Part shown: positions 29,991-40,377 of the stretch, one piece after another | How the letters are laid out: each line of letters starts with the position of its first letter | Position numbering within the stretch: the first letter of the stretch is position 1 | Assembly: GCF_005843885.1 (NCBI RefSeq) | Contig: NZ_CP040443.1 | Span: 2,728,001-2,792,000, forward strand | Length of the DNA stretch: 64,000 nt | Reading direction: 5' to 3' | Origin: Escherichia sp. E4742 | GTDB taxonomy: Bacteria; Pseudomonadota; Gammaproteobacteria; Enterobacterales; Enterobacteriaceae | Position numbers and translations under genes: made by a program | The notes under the pieces: model-generated | The model's input: only the letters and a program-made list of their open reading frames with translations | Database searches by the model: none | Told to the model about the DNA's origin: nothing

Positions 29991-31130
29991 TCAGGCGTCA
30001 CGTGGTAGTCCCTTTTCAATTACACGAACCAGACGCTGTTTTTTTGGTAATTGCACTTCGACCACGCACGCATTTCGTCTCTCGATTTGCTGCGCAATCG
30101 CCCACGCTATATGCTCATCAAGAAGTGGGTGCTCACCTTTACGACTTTCCAGCGCCGTCAGAATCGCTTCATCCCAGGGCGCATTGCCTAATGCTACGGC
30201 GATATTACGCAGCCAACGCAGGTGACCTATACGGCGAATCGCCGATCCTTCCGTGACTTTTAAGAATTTCTCTTCGCTCCATGCAAAAAGCTCAATGAGT
30301 TCCGGTGCGTGTAGTGGTTTGCGCGGGCTGAAATCGTCTTCAGTTGTCAGTTGTGAATAGCGATTCCACGGGCAGATAAGCTGACAGTCATCACAGCCGT
30401 AAATACGGTTTCCCATTAACGGTCGCAACTCTTCCGGGATAGCCCCTTCCAGCTCAATCGTCAGATAAGAAATACAACGGCGAGCATCGACGGTATATGG
30501 CTCGACGATGGCGCCGGTCGGGCAAATCGTCATACAGGCCACGCATTTACCGCATCCTTCCTCGACCGGTTGATCCACGGGCAGAGGAATATCGACCAGC
30601 AATTCACCTAAAAAGAAGAACGAACCGGCCTCGCGATTGAGGATAAGTGAGTGCTTACCTGTCCAGCCAAGTCCAGCTTTTTCAGCTAACGGGCGCTCGA
30701 GAATAGGCGCAGAATCGACAAACGGTCTAAAATTCAGCGAAACACAATGTTGCTGAATCATCTCGCCCAGCTTTTTGAGTCGGTTGCGCAGAAGCTTGTG
30801 ATAGTCACGGCCCAGCGCATAACGGCTAACATAGCCGAGTTTGGGATTTTTCAGCGTGCTGGCAAATGCGGCGTTGGCAGGAAGATAATTCATCCGCACG
30901 CTGATCACGCGCAGCGTACCGGGCAATAACTCGTGGGGGCGGGCGCGCAGCATACCGTGACGCGCCATCCAGTCCATTTCGCCGTGGTACTGTTTGTCCA
31001 GCCATGCTTGCAGTTTGGGCTCGGACTCGCTGAGATCGGTATCGGTAATACCCACCTGCTGGAAGCCCAGTTCCAGTCCCCACTGTTTAATTTTTTGCGC
31101 TAACTGATTGAGATCGAGGGGCTCTGACAT
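29991..31130 (-). CDS. queG: QueG (YjeS), epoxyqueuosine reductase
   Basis: A 379-residue cobalamin-dependent iron-sulfur enzyme that performs the last step of queuosine synthesis in tRNA. Two ferredoxin-type cluster motifs are clear: CGKCVACMTICP and CDDCQLICPWN. A HEAT-like C-terminal part follows. The start at 31128-31130 gives MSEPLDLNQLAQ, and its ATG overlaps the divergent nnr ATG by two bases. The 15-residue extension reaching 31175 would run into nnr. Confidence 0.96.
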   Translation of the reverse strand: MSEPLDLNQLAQKIKQWGLELGFQQVGITDTDLSESEPKLQAWLDKQYHGEMDWMARHGMLRARPHELLPGTLRVISVRMNYLPANAAFASTLKNPKLGYVSRYALGRDYHKLLRNRLKKLGEMIQQHCVSLNFRPFVDSAPILERPLAEKAGLGWTGKHSLILNREAGSFFFLGELLVDIPLPVDQPVEEGCGKCVACMTICPTGAIVEPYTVDARRCISYLTIELEGAIPEELRPLMGNRIYGCDDCQLICPWNRYSQLTTEDDFSPRKPLHAPELIELFAWSEEKFLKVTEGSAIRRIGHLRWLRNIAVALGNAPWDEAILTALESRKGEHPLLDEHIAWAIAQQIERRNACVVEVQLPKKQRLVRVIEKGLPRDA

Positions 31131-32676
31131 GACGGACCATACAATGAAGAAAAACCCCGTAAGTATACCACACACCGTCTGGCACGCCGACGATATCCGA
31201 CGTGGCGAACGCGAGGCGGCAGATGCGCTGGGGCTAACGCTCTATGAGCTGATGCTTCGCGCTGGCGAAGCCGCATTTCAGGTGTGTCGTTCGGCTTATC
31301 CTGACGCCCGCCACTGGCTGGTGCTGTGCGGTCATGGTAATAACGGCGGCGATGGCTACGTGGTCGCGCGGCTGGCCAAAGCGGTCGGCATTGATGTCAC
31401 GCTGCTGGCCCATGAAAGTGACAAACCGTTGCCGGAAGAGGCCGCGCTGGCACGCGAAGCATGGTTAAACGCGGGAGGCGAGATCCATGCTTCGAATATT
31501 GTCTGGCCCGAATCGGTAGATCTGATTGTTGATGCGCTGCTCGGCACCGGATTGCAGCAAGCGCCGCGCGAATCCATTAGCCAGTTAATCGACCACGCTA
31601 ATTCCCATCCTGCGCCGATTGTGGCGGTTGATATCCCTTCCGGCCTGTTGGCGGAAACCGGCGCCACGCCAGGTGCGGTGATCAACGCCGATCACACCAT
31701 CTCCTTTATTGCGCTGAAACCTGGTTTGCTCACCGGGAAAGCGCGGGATGTTACCGGACAACTGCATTTTGACTCGCTGGGGCTGGATAGCTGGCTGGCA
31801 GGTCAGGAGACGAAAATTCAGCGGTTTTCTGCTGAACAACTTTCTCTCTGGCTGAAACCGCGTCGCTCGACTTCGCATAAAGGCGATCACGGGCGACTGG
31901 TGGTTATTGGTGGCGATCATGGCACGGCGGGGGCTATTCGTATGACGGGAGAAGCGGCACTGCGTGCTGGCGCTGGTTTGGTCAGAGTGCTGACCCGCAG
32001 TGAAAACATTGCACCACTGCTGACCGCGCGCCCGGAATTGATGGTGCACGAACTGACTGCGGAATCCTTAACTGATAGCCTGGAATGGGCCGATGTGGTG
32101 GTGATTGGCCCTGGTCTGGGTCAGCAAGAGTGGGGGAAAAAAGCCCTGCAAAAAGTGGAGAATTTTCGCAAACCGATGTTGTGGGATGCCGATGCATTGA
32201 ACCTGCTGGCAATCAATCCCGATAAGCGTCACAATCGCGTGATCACGCCGCATCCTGGCGAGGCCGCACGGTTGTTAGGCTGTTCCGTCGCTGAAATTGA
32301 AAGTGACCGCTTACATTGCGCCCAACGTCTGGTACAACGTTATGGCGGTGTAGCGGTGCTGAAAGGTGCCGGAACCGTGGTCGCCGCCCATCCTGACGCC
32401 TTAGGCATTATTGACGCCGGAAATGCAGGCATGGCGAGCGGCGGCATGGGCGATGTGCTCTCTGGTATTATTGGCGCATTGCTTGGGCAAAAACTGTCGC
32501 CGTATGATGCAGCCTGTGCGGGCTGTGTCGCGCACGGTGCGGCAGCTGACGTACTGGCGGCGCGTTTTGGAACGCGCGGGATGCTGGCAACCGATCTCTT
32601 TTCCACGCTACAGCGTATTGTTAACCCGGAAGTGACTGATAAAAACCATGATGAATCGAGTAATTCCGCTCCCTGA
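31129..32676 (+). CDS. nnr: Nnr (YjeF), NAD(P)HX epimerase/dehydratase
   Basis: A 515-residue bifunctional repair enzyme for hydrated NADH/NADPH. The N-terminal YjeF_N epimerase domain (about 1-220) includes GHGNNGGDGYVVAR and VDIPSGL. The C-terminal ribokinase-like dehydratase includes HKGDHGRLVVIGG and the nucleotide motif GNAGMASGGMGDVLSG. Start MTDHTMKKNP at 31129. Its 3' end overlaps tsaE by 29 bases. Confidence 0.96.
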   Translation: MTDHTMKKNPVSIPHTVWHADDIRRGEREAADALGLTLYELMLRAGEAAFQVCRSAYPDARHWLVLCGHGNNGGDGYVVARLAKAVGIDVTLLAHESDKPLPEEAALAREAWLNAGGEIHASNIVWPESVDLIVDALLGTGLQQAPRESISQLIDHANSHPAPIVAVDIPSGLLAETGATPGAVINADHTISFIALKPGLLTGKARDVTGQLHFDSLGLDSWLAGQETKIQRFSAEQLSLWLKPRRSTSHKGDHGRLVVIGGDHGTAGAIRMTGEAALRAGAGLVRVLTRSENIAPLLTARPELMVHELTAESLTDSLEWADVVVIGPGLGQQEWGKKALQKVENFRKPMLWDADALNLLAINPDKRHNRVITPHPGEAARLLGCSVAEIESDRLHCAQRLVQRYGGVAVLKGAGTVVAAHPDALGIIDAGNAGMASGGMGDVLSGIIGALLGQKLSPYDAACAGCVAHGAAADVLAARFGTRGMLATDLFSTLQRIVNPEVTDKNHDESSNSAP

Positions 32677-33109
32677 TGAGCAGGCAACATTAGACCTGGG
32701 CGAGCGGGTAGCGAAAGCCTGCGATGGCGCAACCGTAATCTATCTGTATGGCGATTTAGGCGCAGGTAAAACCACCTTTAGCCGGGGCTTTTTACAGGCT
32801 CTGGGTCATCAGGGTAATGTCAAAAGCCCCACTTACACGCTGGTCGAACCCTATACGCTCGACAACATAATGGTTTATCACTTTGATTTGTACCGCCTTG
32901 CCGATCCCGAGGAGCTGGAGTTTATGGGGATCCGCGATTATTTTGCCAACGATGCCATCTGCCTGGTGGAGTGGCCACAACAAGGTACAGGTGTTCTTCC
33001 TGACCCGGATGTCGAAATACACATTGATTATCAGGCACAAGGCCGTGAGGCGCGCGTGAGTGCGGTTTCCTCTGCGGGTGAATTGTTGCTGGCGCGTTTA
33101 GCCGGTTAA
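32648..33109 (+). CDS. tsaE: TsaE (YjeE), tRNA t6A ATPase
   Basis: A 153-residue ATPase required, with TsaB, TsaC and TsaD, for t6A at position 37 of ANN-decoding tRNAs; essential in E. coli. The Walker A motif is GDLGAGKTTFSRG, and a Walker B-like ICLVEWP lies near residue 108. It overlaps the end of nnr and lies 18 bases before amiB, so all three are probably one transcript. Confidence 0.97.
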   Translation: MMNRVIPLPDEQATLDLGERVAKACDGATVIYLYGDLGAGKTTFSRGFLQALGHQGNVKSPTYTLVEPYTLDNIMVYHFDLYRLADPEELEFMGIRDYFANDAICLVEWPQQGTGVLPDPDVEIHIDYQAQGREARVSAVSSAGELLLARLAG

Positions 33110-33127
33110 CCTTTGAAAGGTGGCGGG

Positions 33128-34462
33128 ATGATGTATCGCATCAGAAATTGGTTGGTTGCGACGTTGGTGCTGCTGTGCGCGCAGGCTGGCGCCGCGACGC
33201 TCTCTGATATTCAGGTTTCTAACGGCAACCAACAGGCGCGGATAACGTTGAGTTTTATTGGCGAGCCTGACTATGCGTTTAGCCATCAAAGCAAACGCAC
33301 CGTGGCGCTCGATATCAAACAAACGGGCGTGATTCAGGGGCTGCCGTTGTTGTTCAGCGGTAATAATCTGGTGAAGGCAATTCGCTCTGGAACACCTAAA
33401 GATGCACAAACGTTGCGGCTGGTGGTCGATCTTACCGAAAACGGTAAAACCGAAGCGGTGAAGCGGCAGAATGGCAGCAATTACACCGTCGTCTTTACGA
33501 TTAATGCCGATGCGCCGCCACCGCCTCCGCCGCCAGTGGTTGCGAAACGCGTTGAAACGCCTGCGGTTGTCGCGCCGCGCGTTAGCGAACCGGCGCGCAA
33601 TCCGTTTAAAACAGAAAGCAACCGTACCACGGGTGTTATCAGCAGCAATACGGTAACGCGTCCGGCAGCGCGCACGACGGCTAACACTGGCGATAAAATT
33701 GTCATCGCTATTGATGCCGGACACGGCGGTCAGGACCCTGGTGCTATCGGCCCTGGTGGTACACGGGAGAAAAATGTCACCATCGCCATTGCGCGTAAAT
33801 TACGTACCTTGCTCAATAACGATCCGATGTTTAAGGGCGTTTTAACCCGTGATGGGGATTACTTTATCTCGGTGATGGGGCGCAGCGATGTGGCACGTAA
33901 GCAAAACGCCAATTTCCTTGTGTCGATTCATGCCGATGCCGCACCAAACCGTAGTGCCACCGGTGCCTCCGTATGGGTGCTCTCAAACCGTCGCGCCAAC
34001 AGCGAAATGGCAAGCTGGCTGGAACAGCATGAGAAGCAGTCGGAGCTGCTGGGCGGGGCGGGTGATGTGCTGGCGAACAGTCAGGCCGACCCGTACCTAA
34101 GCCAGGCAGTGCTGGATTTACAATTCGGTCATTCCCAGCGGGTAGGGTATGATGTGGCGACCAATATGATCAGTCAGTTGCAACGCATTGGCGAAATTCA
34201 TAAACGCCGACCAGAACACGCCAGTCTCGGCGTTCTGCGTTCGCCGGATATCCCGTCAGTACTGGTCGAAACTGGTTTTATCAGCAATAACAGCGAAGAA
34301 CGTTTGCTGGCGAGCGACGATTACCAACAACAACTGGCAGAAGCCATTTACAACGGCCTGCGCAATTACTTCCTTGCGCATCCAATGCAGTCTGCGCCGC
34401 AGGGTGCAACGGCACAAACTGCCAGTACGGTGACGACGCCAGATCGCACGCTGCCAAACTAA
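33128..34462 (+). CDS. amiB: AmiB, N-acetylmuramoyl-L-alanine amidase
   Basis: A 444-residue periplasmic zinc amidase that splits septal peptidoglycan during cell separation, activated by EnvC. The signal peptide (MMYRIRNWLVATLVLLCAQAGAA) leads to an AMIN domain (about 25-125). A proline run (seven in a row) and a linker follow, then the Amidase_3 domain with IDAGHGGQDPGAIG, the zinc-binding REKN region and ETGFISN. The run of prolines should make its translation depend on EF-P, encoded earlier in the window. Confidence 0.96.
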   Translation: MMYRIRNWLVATLVLLCAQAGAATLSDIQVSNGNQQARITLSFIGEPDYAFSHQSKRTVALDIKQTGVIQGLPLLFSGNNLVKAIRSGTPKDAQTLRLVVDLTENGKTEAVKRQNGSNYTVVFTINADAPPPPPPPVVAKRVETPAVVAPRVSEPARNPFKTESNRTTGVISSNTVTRPAARTTANTGDKIVIAIDAGHGGQDPGAIGPGGTREKNVTIAIARKLRTLLNNDPMFKGVLTRDGDYFISVMGRSDVARKQNANFLVSIHADAAPNRSATGASVWVLSNRRANSEMASWLEQHEKQSELLGGAGDVLANSQADPYLSQAVLDLQFGHSQRVGYDVATNMISQLQRIGEIHKRRPEHASLGVLRSPDIPSVLVETGFISNNSEERLLASDDYQQQLAEAIYNGLRNYFLAHPMQSAPQGATAQTASTVTTPDRTLPN

Positions 34463-34471
34463 GGATTATTG

Positions 34472-36337
34472 ATGCCAATTCAGGTCTTACCGCCACAACT
34501 GGCGAACCAGATTGCCGCAGGTGAGGTGGTCGAGCGACCTGCGTCGGTAGTCAAAGAACTGGTGGAAAACAGCCTCGATGCGGGCGCGACGCGTATCGAT
34601 ATTGATATCGAACGCGGTGGGGCGAAACTTATCCGCATTCGTGATAACGGCTGCGGTATCAAAAAAGATGAGCTCGCGCTGGCACTCGCGCGTCATGCCA
34701 CCAGTAAAATCGCCTCTCTGGACGATCTCGAAGCTATTATCAGCCTGGGCTTTCGCGGTGAGGCGCTGGCGAGTATCAGTTCGGTTTCCCGTCTGACGCT
34801 CACTTCGCGTACCGCGGAGCAGCAGGAAGCCTGGCAGGCTTATGCCGAAGGGCGCGATATGGACGTGACAGTTAAACCGGCGGCGCATCCGGTGGGTACG
34901 ACGCTGGAAGTGCTGGACCTGTTCTACAATACCCCGGCGCGGCGCAAATTCTTGCGCACCGAGAAAACCGAATTTAACCATATCGATGAAATCATCCGTC
35001 GCATCGCGCTGGCGCGTTTTGACGTCACTATCAACCTGTCGCATAACGGCAAAATCGTACGCCAGTACCGCGCAGTGCCGGAAGGCGGGCAAAAAGAACG
35101 CCGTTTAGGGGCGATTTGTGGCACCGCTTTTCTCGAACATGCGCTGGCGATCGAATGGCAACACGGCGATCTCACGTTGCGCGGCTGGGTGGCTGATCCG
35201 AATCACACCACGCCCGCACTGGCGGAAATTCAGTATTGCTACGTTAATGGGCGCATGATGCGCGATCGCCTGATTAATCACGCGATCCGCCAGGCCTGCG
35301 AAGACAAACTGGGCGCCGATCAGCAACCGGCGTTTGTGCTGTATCTGGAGATCGACCCGCATCAGGTGGACGTCAACGTGCACCCCGCTAAACACGAAGT
35401 GCGTTTCCATCAGTCGCGTCTGGTGCATGACTTTATCTATCAGGGCGTGCTGAGCGTGCTACAACAGCAACTGGAAACGCCTTTGGCGTTGGACGATAAC
35501 GCCCAGTCAGCACCGCGCCATATACCCGAAAACCGCGTGGCAGCAGGGCGTAATCACTTTGCTGAACCGGCAGTTCGTGAGCCAGTGGCTCCGCGTTACT
35601 CTCCGTCTTCATCTCCTGCGCCTGCAACAAGTAGCGGCAGCCGTCAGGCTGCCCCGTGGCCGAACGCGCAACCGGGCTACCAGAAACAGCAAGGTGAAGT
35701 GTATCGCCAGCTGTTGCAAACGCCTGCACCGATGCACAAACCAAAAGTGCAAGAATCGCAGGAACTTACGCTGGCTGCGAATGGTCAAAGCTTTGGTCGG
35801 GTGCTGACTATCGTCCATTCGGACTGTGCGCTGCTGGAACGTGACGGCAATATTTCACTTTTAGCCCTGCCGGTGGCGGAACGCTGGTTACGTCAGGCAC
35901 AGTTAACGCCGGGAGATGCGCCGGTCTGCGCTCAGCCGCTGCTTATTCCGCTGCGGCTAAAAGTCTCTGGTGAAGAAAGATCGGCCTTAGAAAAAGCGCA
36001 GTCTGCACTGGCGGAATTGGGTATTGAATTTCAGTCCGATGCGCAGCATGTGACCATCAGGGCCGTGCCTTTACCCTTACGCCAACAAAATTTACAAATC
36101 TTGATTCCTGAACTGATAGGCTACCTGGCGAAGCAGTCCGTATTTGAACCTGGCAATATTGCGCAGTGGATTGCACGAAATCTGATGAGCGAACATGCGC
36201 AGTGGTCAATGGCTCAGGCCATTACCCTGCTGACGGACGTAGAACGGTTATGTCCGCAGCTTGTGAAAACGCCGCCGGGTGGTCTGTTACAATCTGTTGA
36301 TTTACATCCGGCGATAAAAGCCCTGAAAGATGAGTGA
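34472..36337 (+). CDS. mutL: MutL, DNA mismatch repair protein
   Basis: A 621-residue GHKL ATPase that links MutS to MutH and UvrD. N-terminal motifs [17 protein letters not shown] and [13 protein letters not shown] are present. The C-terminal dimerisation domain follows a proline/serine/alanine-rich linker (about 345-430). The linker is about six residues longer than the K-12 form I recall and differs in sequence, while both ends are conserved. The start ATG at 34472 is preferred to the TTG just ahead. It overlaps miaA by eight bases. Confidence 0.97.
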
Positions 36338-37280
36338 TATCAGTAAGGCGAGCCTGCCTAAGGCGATTTTTTTAATGGGGCCGACGGCCTCCGGTAAAAC
36401 GGCGTTAGCTATTGAGCTGCGTAAAATTTTACCAGTAGAGTTGATAAGCGTTGATTCTGCCCTTATTTACAAAGGGATGGATATCGGGACGGCGAAGCCG
36501 AACGCTGAAGAATTACTCGCCGCGCCGCACCGATTGCTGGATATTCGCGATCCGTCGCAGGCTTATTCGGCCGCTGATTTTCGCCGCGATGCGCTGGCGG
36601 AGATGGCCGATATCACGGCGGCGGGGCGGATCCCGCTGTTAGTGGGCGGTACGATGTTGTATTTCAAGGCATTGCTGGAAGGGTTGTCGCCACTACCGTC
36701 GGCGGACCCGGAAGTACGGGCCAGAATTGAGCAACAGGCGGCAGAGCAAGGTTGGGAGTCATTGCATCGTCAACTTCAGGAGGTAGATCCGGTTGCGGCA
36801 GCAAGGATTCATCCAAATGATCCACAAAGGCTTTCCCGGGCACTGGAAGTTTTTTTCATTTCGGGTAAAACTTTAACGGAACTGACGCAAACGTCAGGAG
36901 ACGCTCTACCGTATCAGGTGCATCAGTTCGCCATCGCCCCGGCGAGCCGTGAACTGCTCCATCAACGAATTGAGCAGCGTTTTCATCAGATGTTGGCTTC
37001 AGGTTTTGAAGCAGAAGTCCGGGCGCTTTTTGCCCGAGGAGATTTGCATACGGATTTGCCTTCCATTCGTTGCGTGGGTTATCGCCAGATGTGGTCTTAC
37101 CTTGAAGGCGAAATCTCATACGATGAAATGGTTTATCGAGGTGTTTGCGCCACGAGACAGTTGGCGAAGCGGCAGATAACCTGGCTGCGTGGTTGGGAAG
37201 GGGTTCACTGGCTTGACAGTGAAAAACCAGAACAGGCGCGTGACGAAGTATTACAGGTTGTTGGTGCTATCGCAGGCTGA
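36330..37280 (+). CDS. miaA: MiaA, tRNA dimethylallyltransferase
   Basis: A 316-residue enzyme that adds a dimethylallyl group to A37 of tRNAs reading UNN codons. The P-loop [11 protein letters not shown] lies near the start, followed by [16 protein letters not shown] and the RRDALAEM segment. The start overlaps the mutL end. Heat-shock and other hfq promoters are known to lie within the 3' part of this gene in E. coli; I did not map them here. Confidence 0.97.
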
Positions 37281-37353
37281 ATGTGTACAATTGAGACGTA
37301 TCGTGCGCAATTTTTTCAGAATCGAAAGGTTCAAAGTACAAATAAGCATATAA

Positions 37354-37674
<321 letters not shown>

Positions 37675-37749
37675 GGTTTCAGGCTGTTTTTTTACACGGG
37701 GAGCCAGCGATCCTGCGTTCCCCGCTGATCTATTTAGAGGGTTATACGC

Positions 37750-39030
37750 TTGTTTGACCGTTATGATGCTGGTGAGCAGGCGGTACTGGTACACATCTAT
37801 TTTACGCAAGACAAAGATATGGAAGACCTCCAGGAGTTTGAATCTCTGGTTTCTTCCGCCGGTGTCGAAGCATTGCAGGTGATTACCGGTAGCCGTAAAG
37901 CGCCGCACCCAAAGTATTTTGTAGGTGAAGGTAAAGCAGTTGAAATTGCGGAAGCCGTAAAAGCGACGGGTGCTTCGGTCGTTCTTTTTGACCATGCCCT
38001 GAGCCCGGCGCAGGAGCGTAACCTGGAGCGTTTGTGCGAGTGTCGTGTTATCGACCGCACCGGCCTTATTTTAGATATTTTCGCCCAACGTGCGCGTACC
38101 CATGAGGGTAAGTTGCAGGTTGAGCTGGCGCAGCTGCGCCATCTGGCTACGCGCCTGGTGCGTGGCTGGACCCACCTTGAAAGACAGAAAGGCGGGATCG
38201 GTTTGCGTGGTCCGGGTGAAACCCAGCTCGAAACCGACCGTCGTTTGTTGCGTAATCGCATCGTACAGATACAGTCGCGCCTGGAAAGAGTTGAAAAGCA
38301 GCGTGAGCAGGGGCGGCAATCACGTATCAAAGCCGACGTTCCTACTGTTTCGCTGGTGGGATATACCAACGCCGGTAAATCTACCCTTTTCAATCGCATC
38401 ACCGAAGCGCGGGTCTACGCGGCAGACCAGTTGTTTGCCACCCTCGACCCGACGTTGCGGCGTATTGACGTCGCAGATGTCGGTGAAACCGTGCTGGCAG
38501 ATACCGTAGGGTTTATTCGCCACCTGCCGCACGATCTGGTGGCGGCGTTTAAAGCCACGTTGCAAGAGACGCGGCAAGCCACATTGCTGCTGCATGTGAT
38601 TGATGCGGCGGATGTGCGTGTACAAGAAAACATCGAAGCGGTGAATACGGTTCTTGAAGAGATCGATGCTCACGAGATCCCAACTCTGCTGGTGATGAAC
38701 AAGATCGATATGCTGGAAGATTTCGAACCGCGTATTGATCGGGACGAAGAGAACAAACCGATCCGTGTCTGGCTTTCCGCACAGACCGGAGCGGGGATAC
38801 CACAGCTTTTTCAGGCTTTGACGGAGCGGCTTTCCGGCGAGGTGGCGCAGCATACATTGCGTCTGCCACCGCAGGAAGGGCGTCTGAGAAGTCGTTTTTA
38901 TCAGCTTCAGGCAATAGAAAAAGAGTGGATGGAGGAAGACGGCAGCGTAAGTCTGCAAGTTCGTATGCCGATCGTTGACTGGCGTCGCCTCTGTAAACAA
39001 GAACCGACGTTGATCGATTACCTGATCTAA
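37750..39030 (+). CDS. hflX: HflX, ribosome-splitting GTPase
   Basis: A 426-residue GTPase of the Obg-HflX superfamily that splits stalled ribosomes under heat stress. The N-terminal nucleotide-binding domain and the glycine-rich GGIGLRGPGETQLETDRR helical linker come before the G domain: GYTNAGKSTLFN (G1), DTVGFIRHLP (G3), MNKIDML (G4). The start is TTG at 37750 with GAGGG upstream, giving MFDRYDAGEQ. Confidence 0.97.
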   Translation: MFDRYDAGEQAVLVHIYFTQDKDMEDLQEFESLVSSAGVEALQVITGSRKAPHPKYFVGEGKAVEIAEAVKATGASVVLFDHALSPAQERNLERLCECRVIDRTGLILDIFAQRARTHEGKLQVELAQLRHLATRLVRGWTHLERQKGGIGLRGPGETQLETDRRLLRNRIVQIQSRLERVEKQREQGRQSRIKADVPTVSLVGYTNAGKSTLFNRITEARVYAADQLFATLDPTLRRIDVADVGETVLADTVGFIRHLPHDLVAAFKATLQETRQATLLLHVIDAADVRVQENIEAVNTVLEEIDAHEIPTLLVMNKIDMLEDFEPRIDRDEENKPIRVWLSAQTGAGIPQLFQALTERLSGEVAQHTLRLPPQEGRLRSRFYQLQAIEKEWMEEDGSVSLQVRMPIVDWRRLCKQEPTLIDYLI

Positions 39031-39115
39031 CGGCGTAGCGTCTGAAGCGTGGAGTCATATCCTCTGGCGTCGAAAGACAACAGGGATCACCGCATAACAA
39101 ATATGGAGCACAAAC

Positions 39116-40375
39116 ATGGCGTGGAATCAGCCCGGTAATAACGGACAAGACCGCGACCCGTGGGGAAGCAGCAAACCTGGCGGCAACTCTGAGGGAAATG
39201 GAAACAAAGGCGGTCGCGATCAAGGGCCACCTGATTTAGATGATATCTTCCGCAAACTGAGCAAAAAGCTCGGTGGTCTGGGCGGCGGTAAAGGCACCGG
39301 ATCTGGCGGTGGCAGTTCATCGCAAGGCCCGCGCCCGCAGCTTGGCGGTCGTGTCGTTACCATCGCAGCGGCAGCGATTGTCATTATCTGGGCGGCCAGT
39401 GGTTTCTACACCATTAAAGAAGCCGAACGCGGCGTGGTAACACGCTTTGGCAAATTCAGCCATCTGGTTGAACCGGGTCTGAACTGGAAACCAACGTTTA
39501 TCGACGAAGTAAAACCGGTGAACGTGGAAGCCGTGCGTGAACTGGCTGCTTCTGGTGTGATGCTGACGTCGGACGAGAACGTAGTGCGCGTTGAGATGAA
39601 CGTGCAGTACCGCGTCACCAATCCGGAAAAATATCTTTATAGCGTGACCAGCCCGGATGACAGCCTGCGTCAGGCAACCGACAGCGCCCTGCGCGGGGTT
39701 ATCGGTAAATACACCATGGACCGCATTCTGACGGAAGGTCGTACCGTGATTCGTAGCGATACTCAGCGCGAACTGGAAGAGACGATTCGTCCGTATGACA
39801 TGGGCATCACGCTGCTGGACGTCAACTTCCAGGCAGCTCGTCCGCCGGAAGAAGTAAAAGCGGCGTTTGACGATGCGATTGCCGCGCGTGAAAACGAACA
39901 GCAATACATTCGTGAAGCAGAAGCGTATACCAACGAAGTTCAGCCGCGTGCGAACGGTCAGGCGCAACGTATCCTCGAAGAGGCGCGTGCGTACAAGGCC
40001 CAGACCATCCTGGAAGCTCAGGGTGAAGTGGCGCGCTTTGCTAAACTTCTGCCGGAATATAAAGCCGCGCCGGAAATTACTCGCGAGCGTCTGTATATCG
40101 AGACGATGGAAAAAGTGTTGGGCAACACCCGCAAAGTGCTGGTTAACGATAAAGGTGGCAACCTGATGGTTCTGCCGTTAGACCAGATGCTGAAAGGGGG
40201 TAACGCGCCTGCGGCGAAGAGCGACAACGGTGCCAGCAACCTGCTGCGTCTGCCGCCAGCCTCTTCCTCCACAACCAGTGGAGCAAGCAACACGTCGTCC
40301 ACCAGTCAGGGCGATATTATGGACCAACGCCGCGCCAACGCGCAGCGTAACGACTACCAGCGTCAGGGGGAATAA
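39116..40375 (+). CDS. hflK: HflK, FtsH protease regulator (SPFH family)
   Basis: A 419-residue inner-membrane protein which, with HflC, forms a large cage around the FtsH protease and limits its action on substrates such as SecY and phage lambda CII. A glycine-rich cytoplasmic N-terminus (about 1-75) leads to one helix (VVTIAAAAIVIIWAASGFY) and then the SPFH domain and a long coiled coil (about 260-340). It lies two bases before hflC. Confidence 0.97.
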   Translation: MAWNQPGNNGQDRDPWGSSKPGGNSEGNGNKGGRDQGPPDLDDIFRKLSKKLGGLGGGKGTGSGGGSSSQGPRPQLGGRVVTIAAAAIVIIWAASGFYTIKEAERGVVTRFGKFSHLVEPGLNWKPTFIDEVKPVNVEAVRELAASGVMLTSDENVVRVEMNVQYRVTNPEKYLYSVTSPDDSLRQATDSALRGVIGKYTMDRILTEGRTVIRSDTQRELEETIRPYDMGITLLDVNFQAARPPEEVKAAFDDAIAARENEQQYIREAEAYTNEVQPRANGQAQRILEEARAYKAQTILEAQGEVARFAKLLPEYKAAPEITRERLYIETMEKVLGNTRKVLVNDKGGNLMVLPLDQMLKGGNAPAAKSDNGASNLLRLPPASSSTTSGASNTSSTSQGDIMDQRRANAQRNDYQRQGE

Positions 40376-40377
40376 CG

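Noticed and set aside
33113..33127. Longer amiB start giving MKGGGMMYRI
   Set aside because: That start overlaps the AAAGGTGGCGGG ribosome site, and the signal peptide begins properly at the ATG at 33128.
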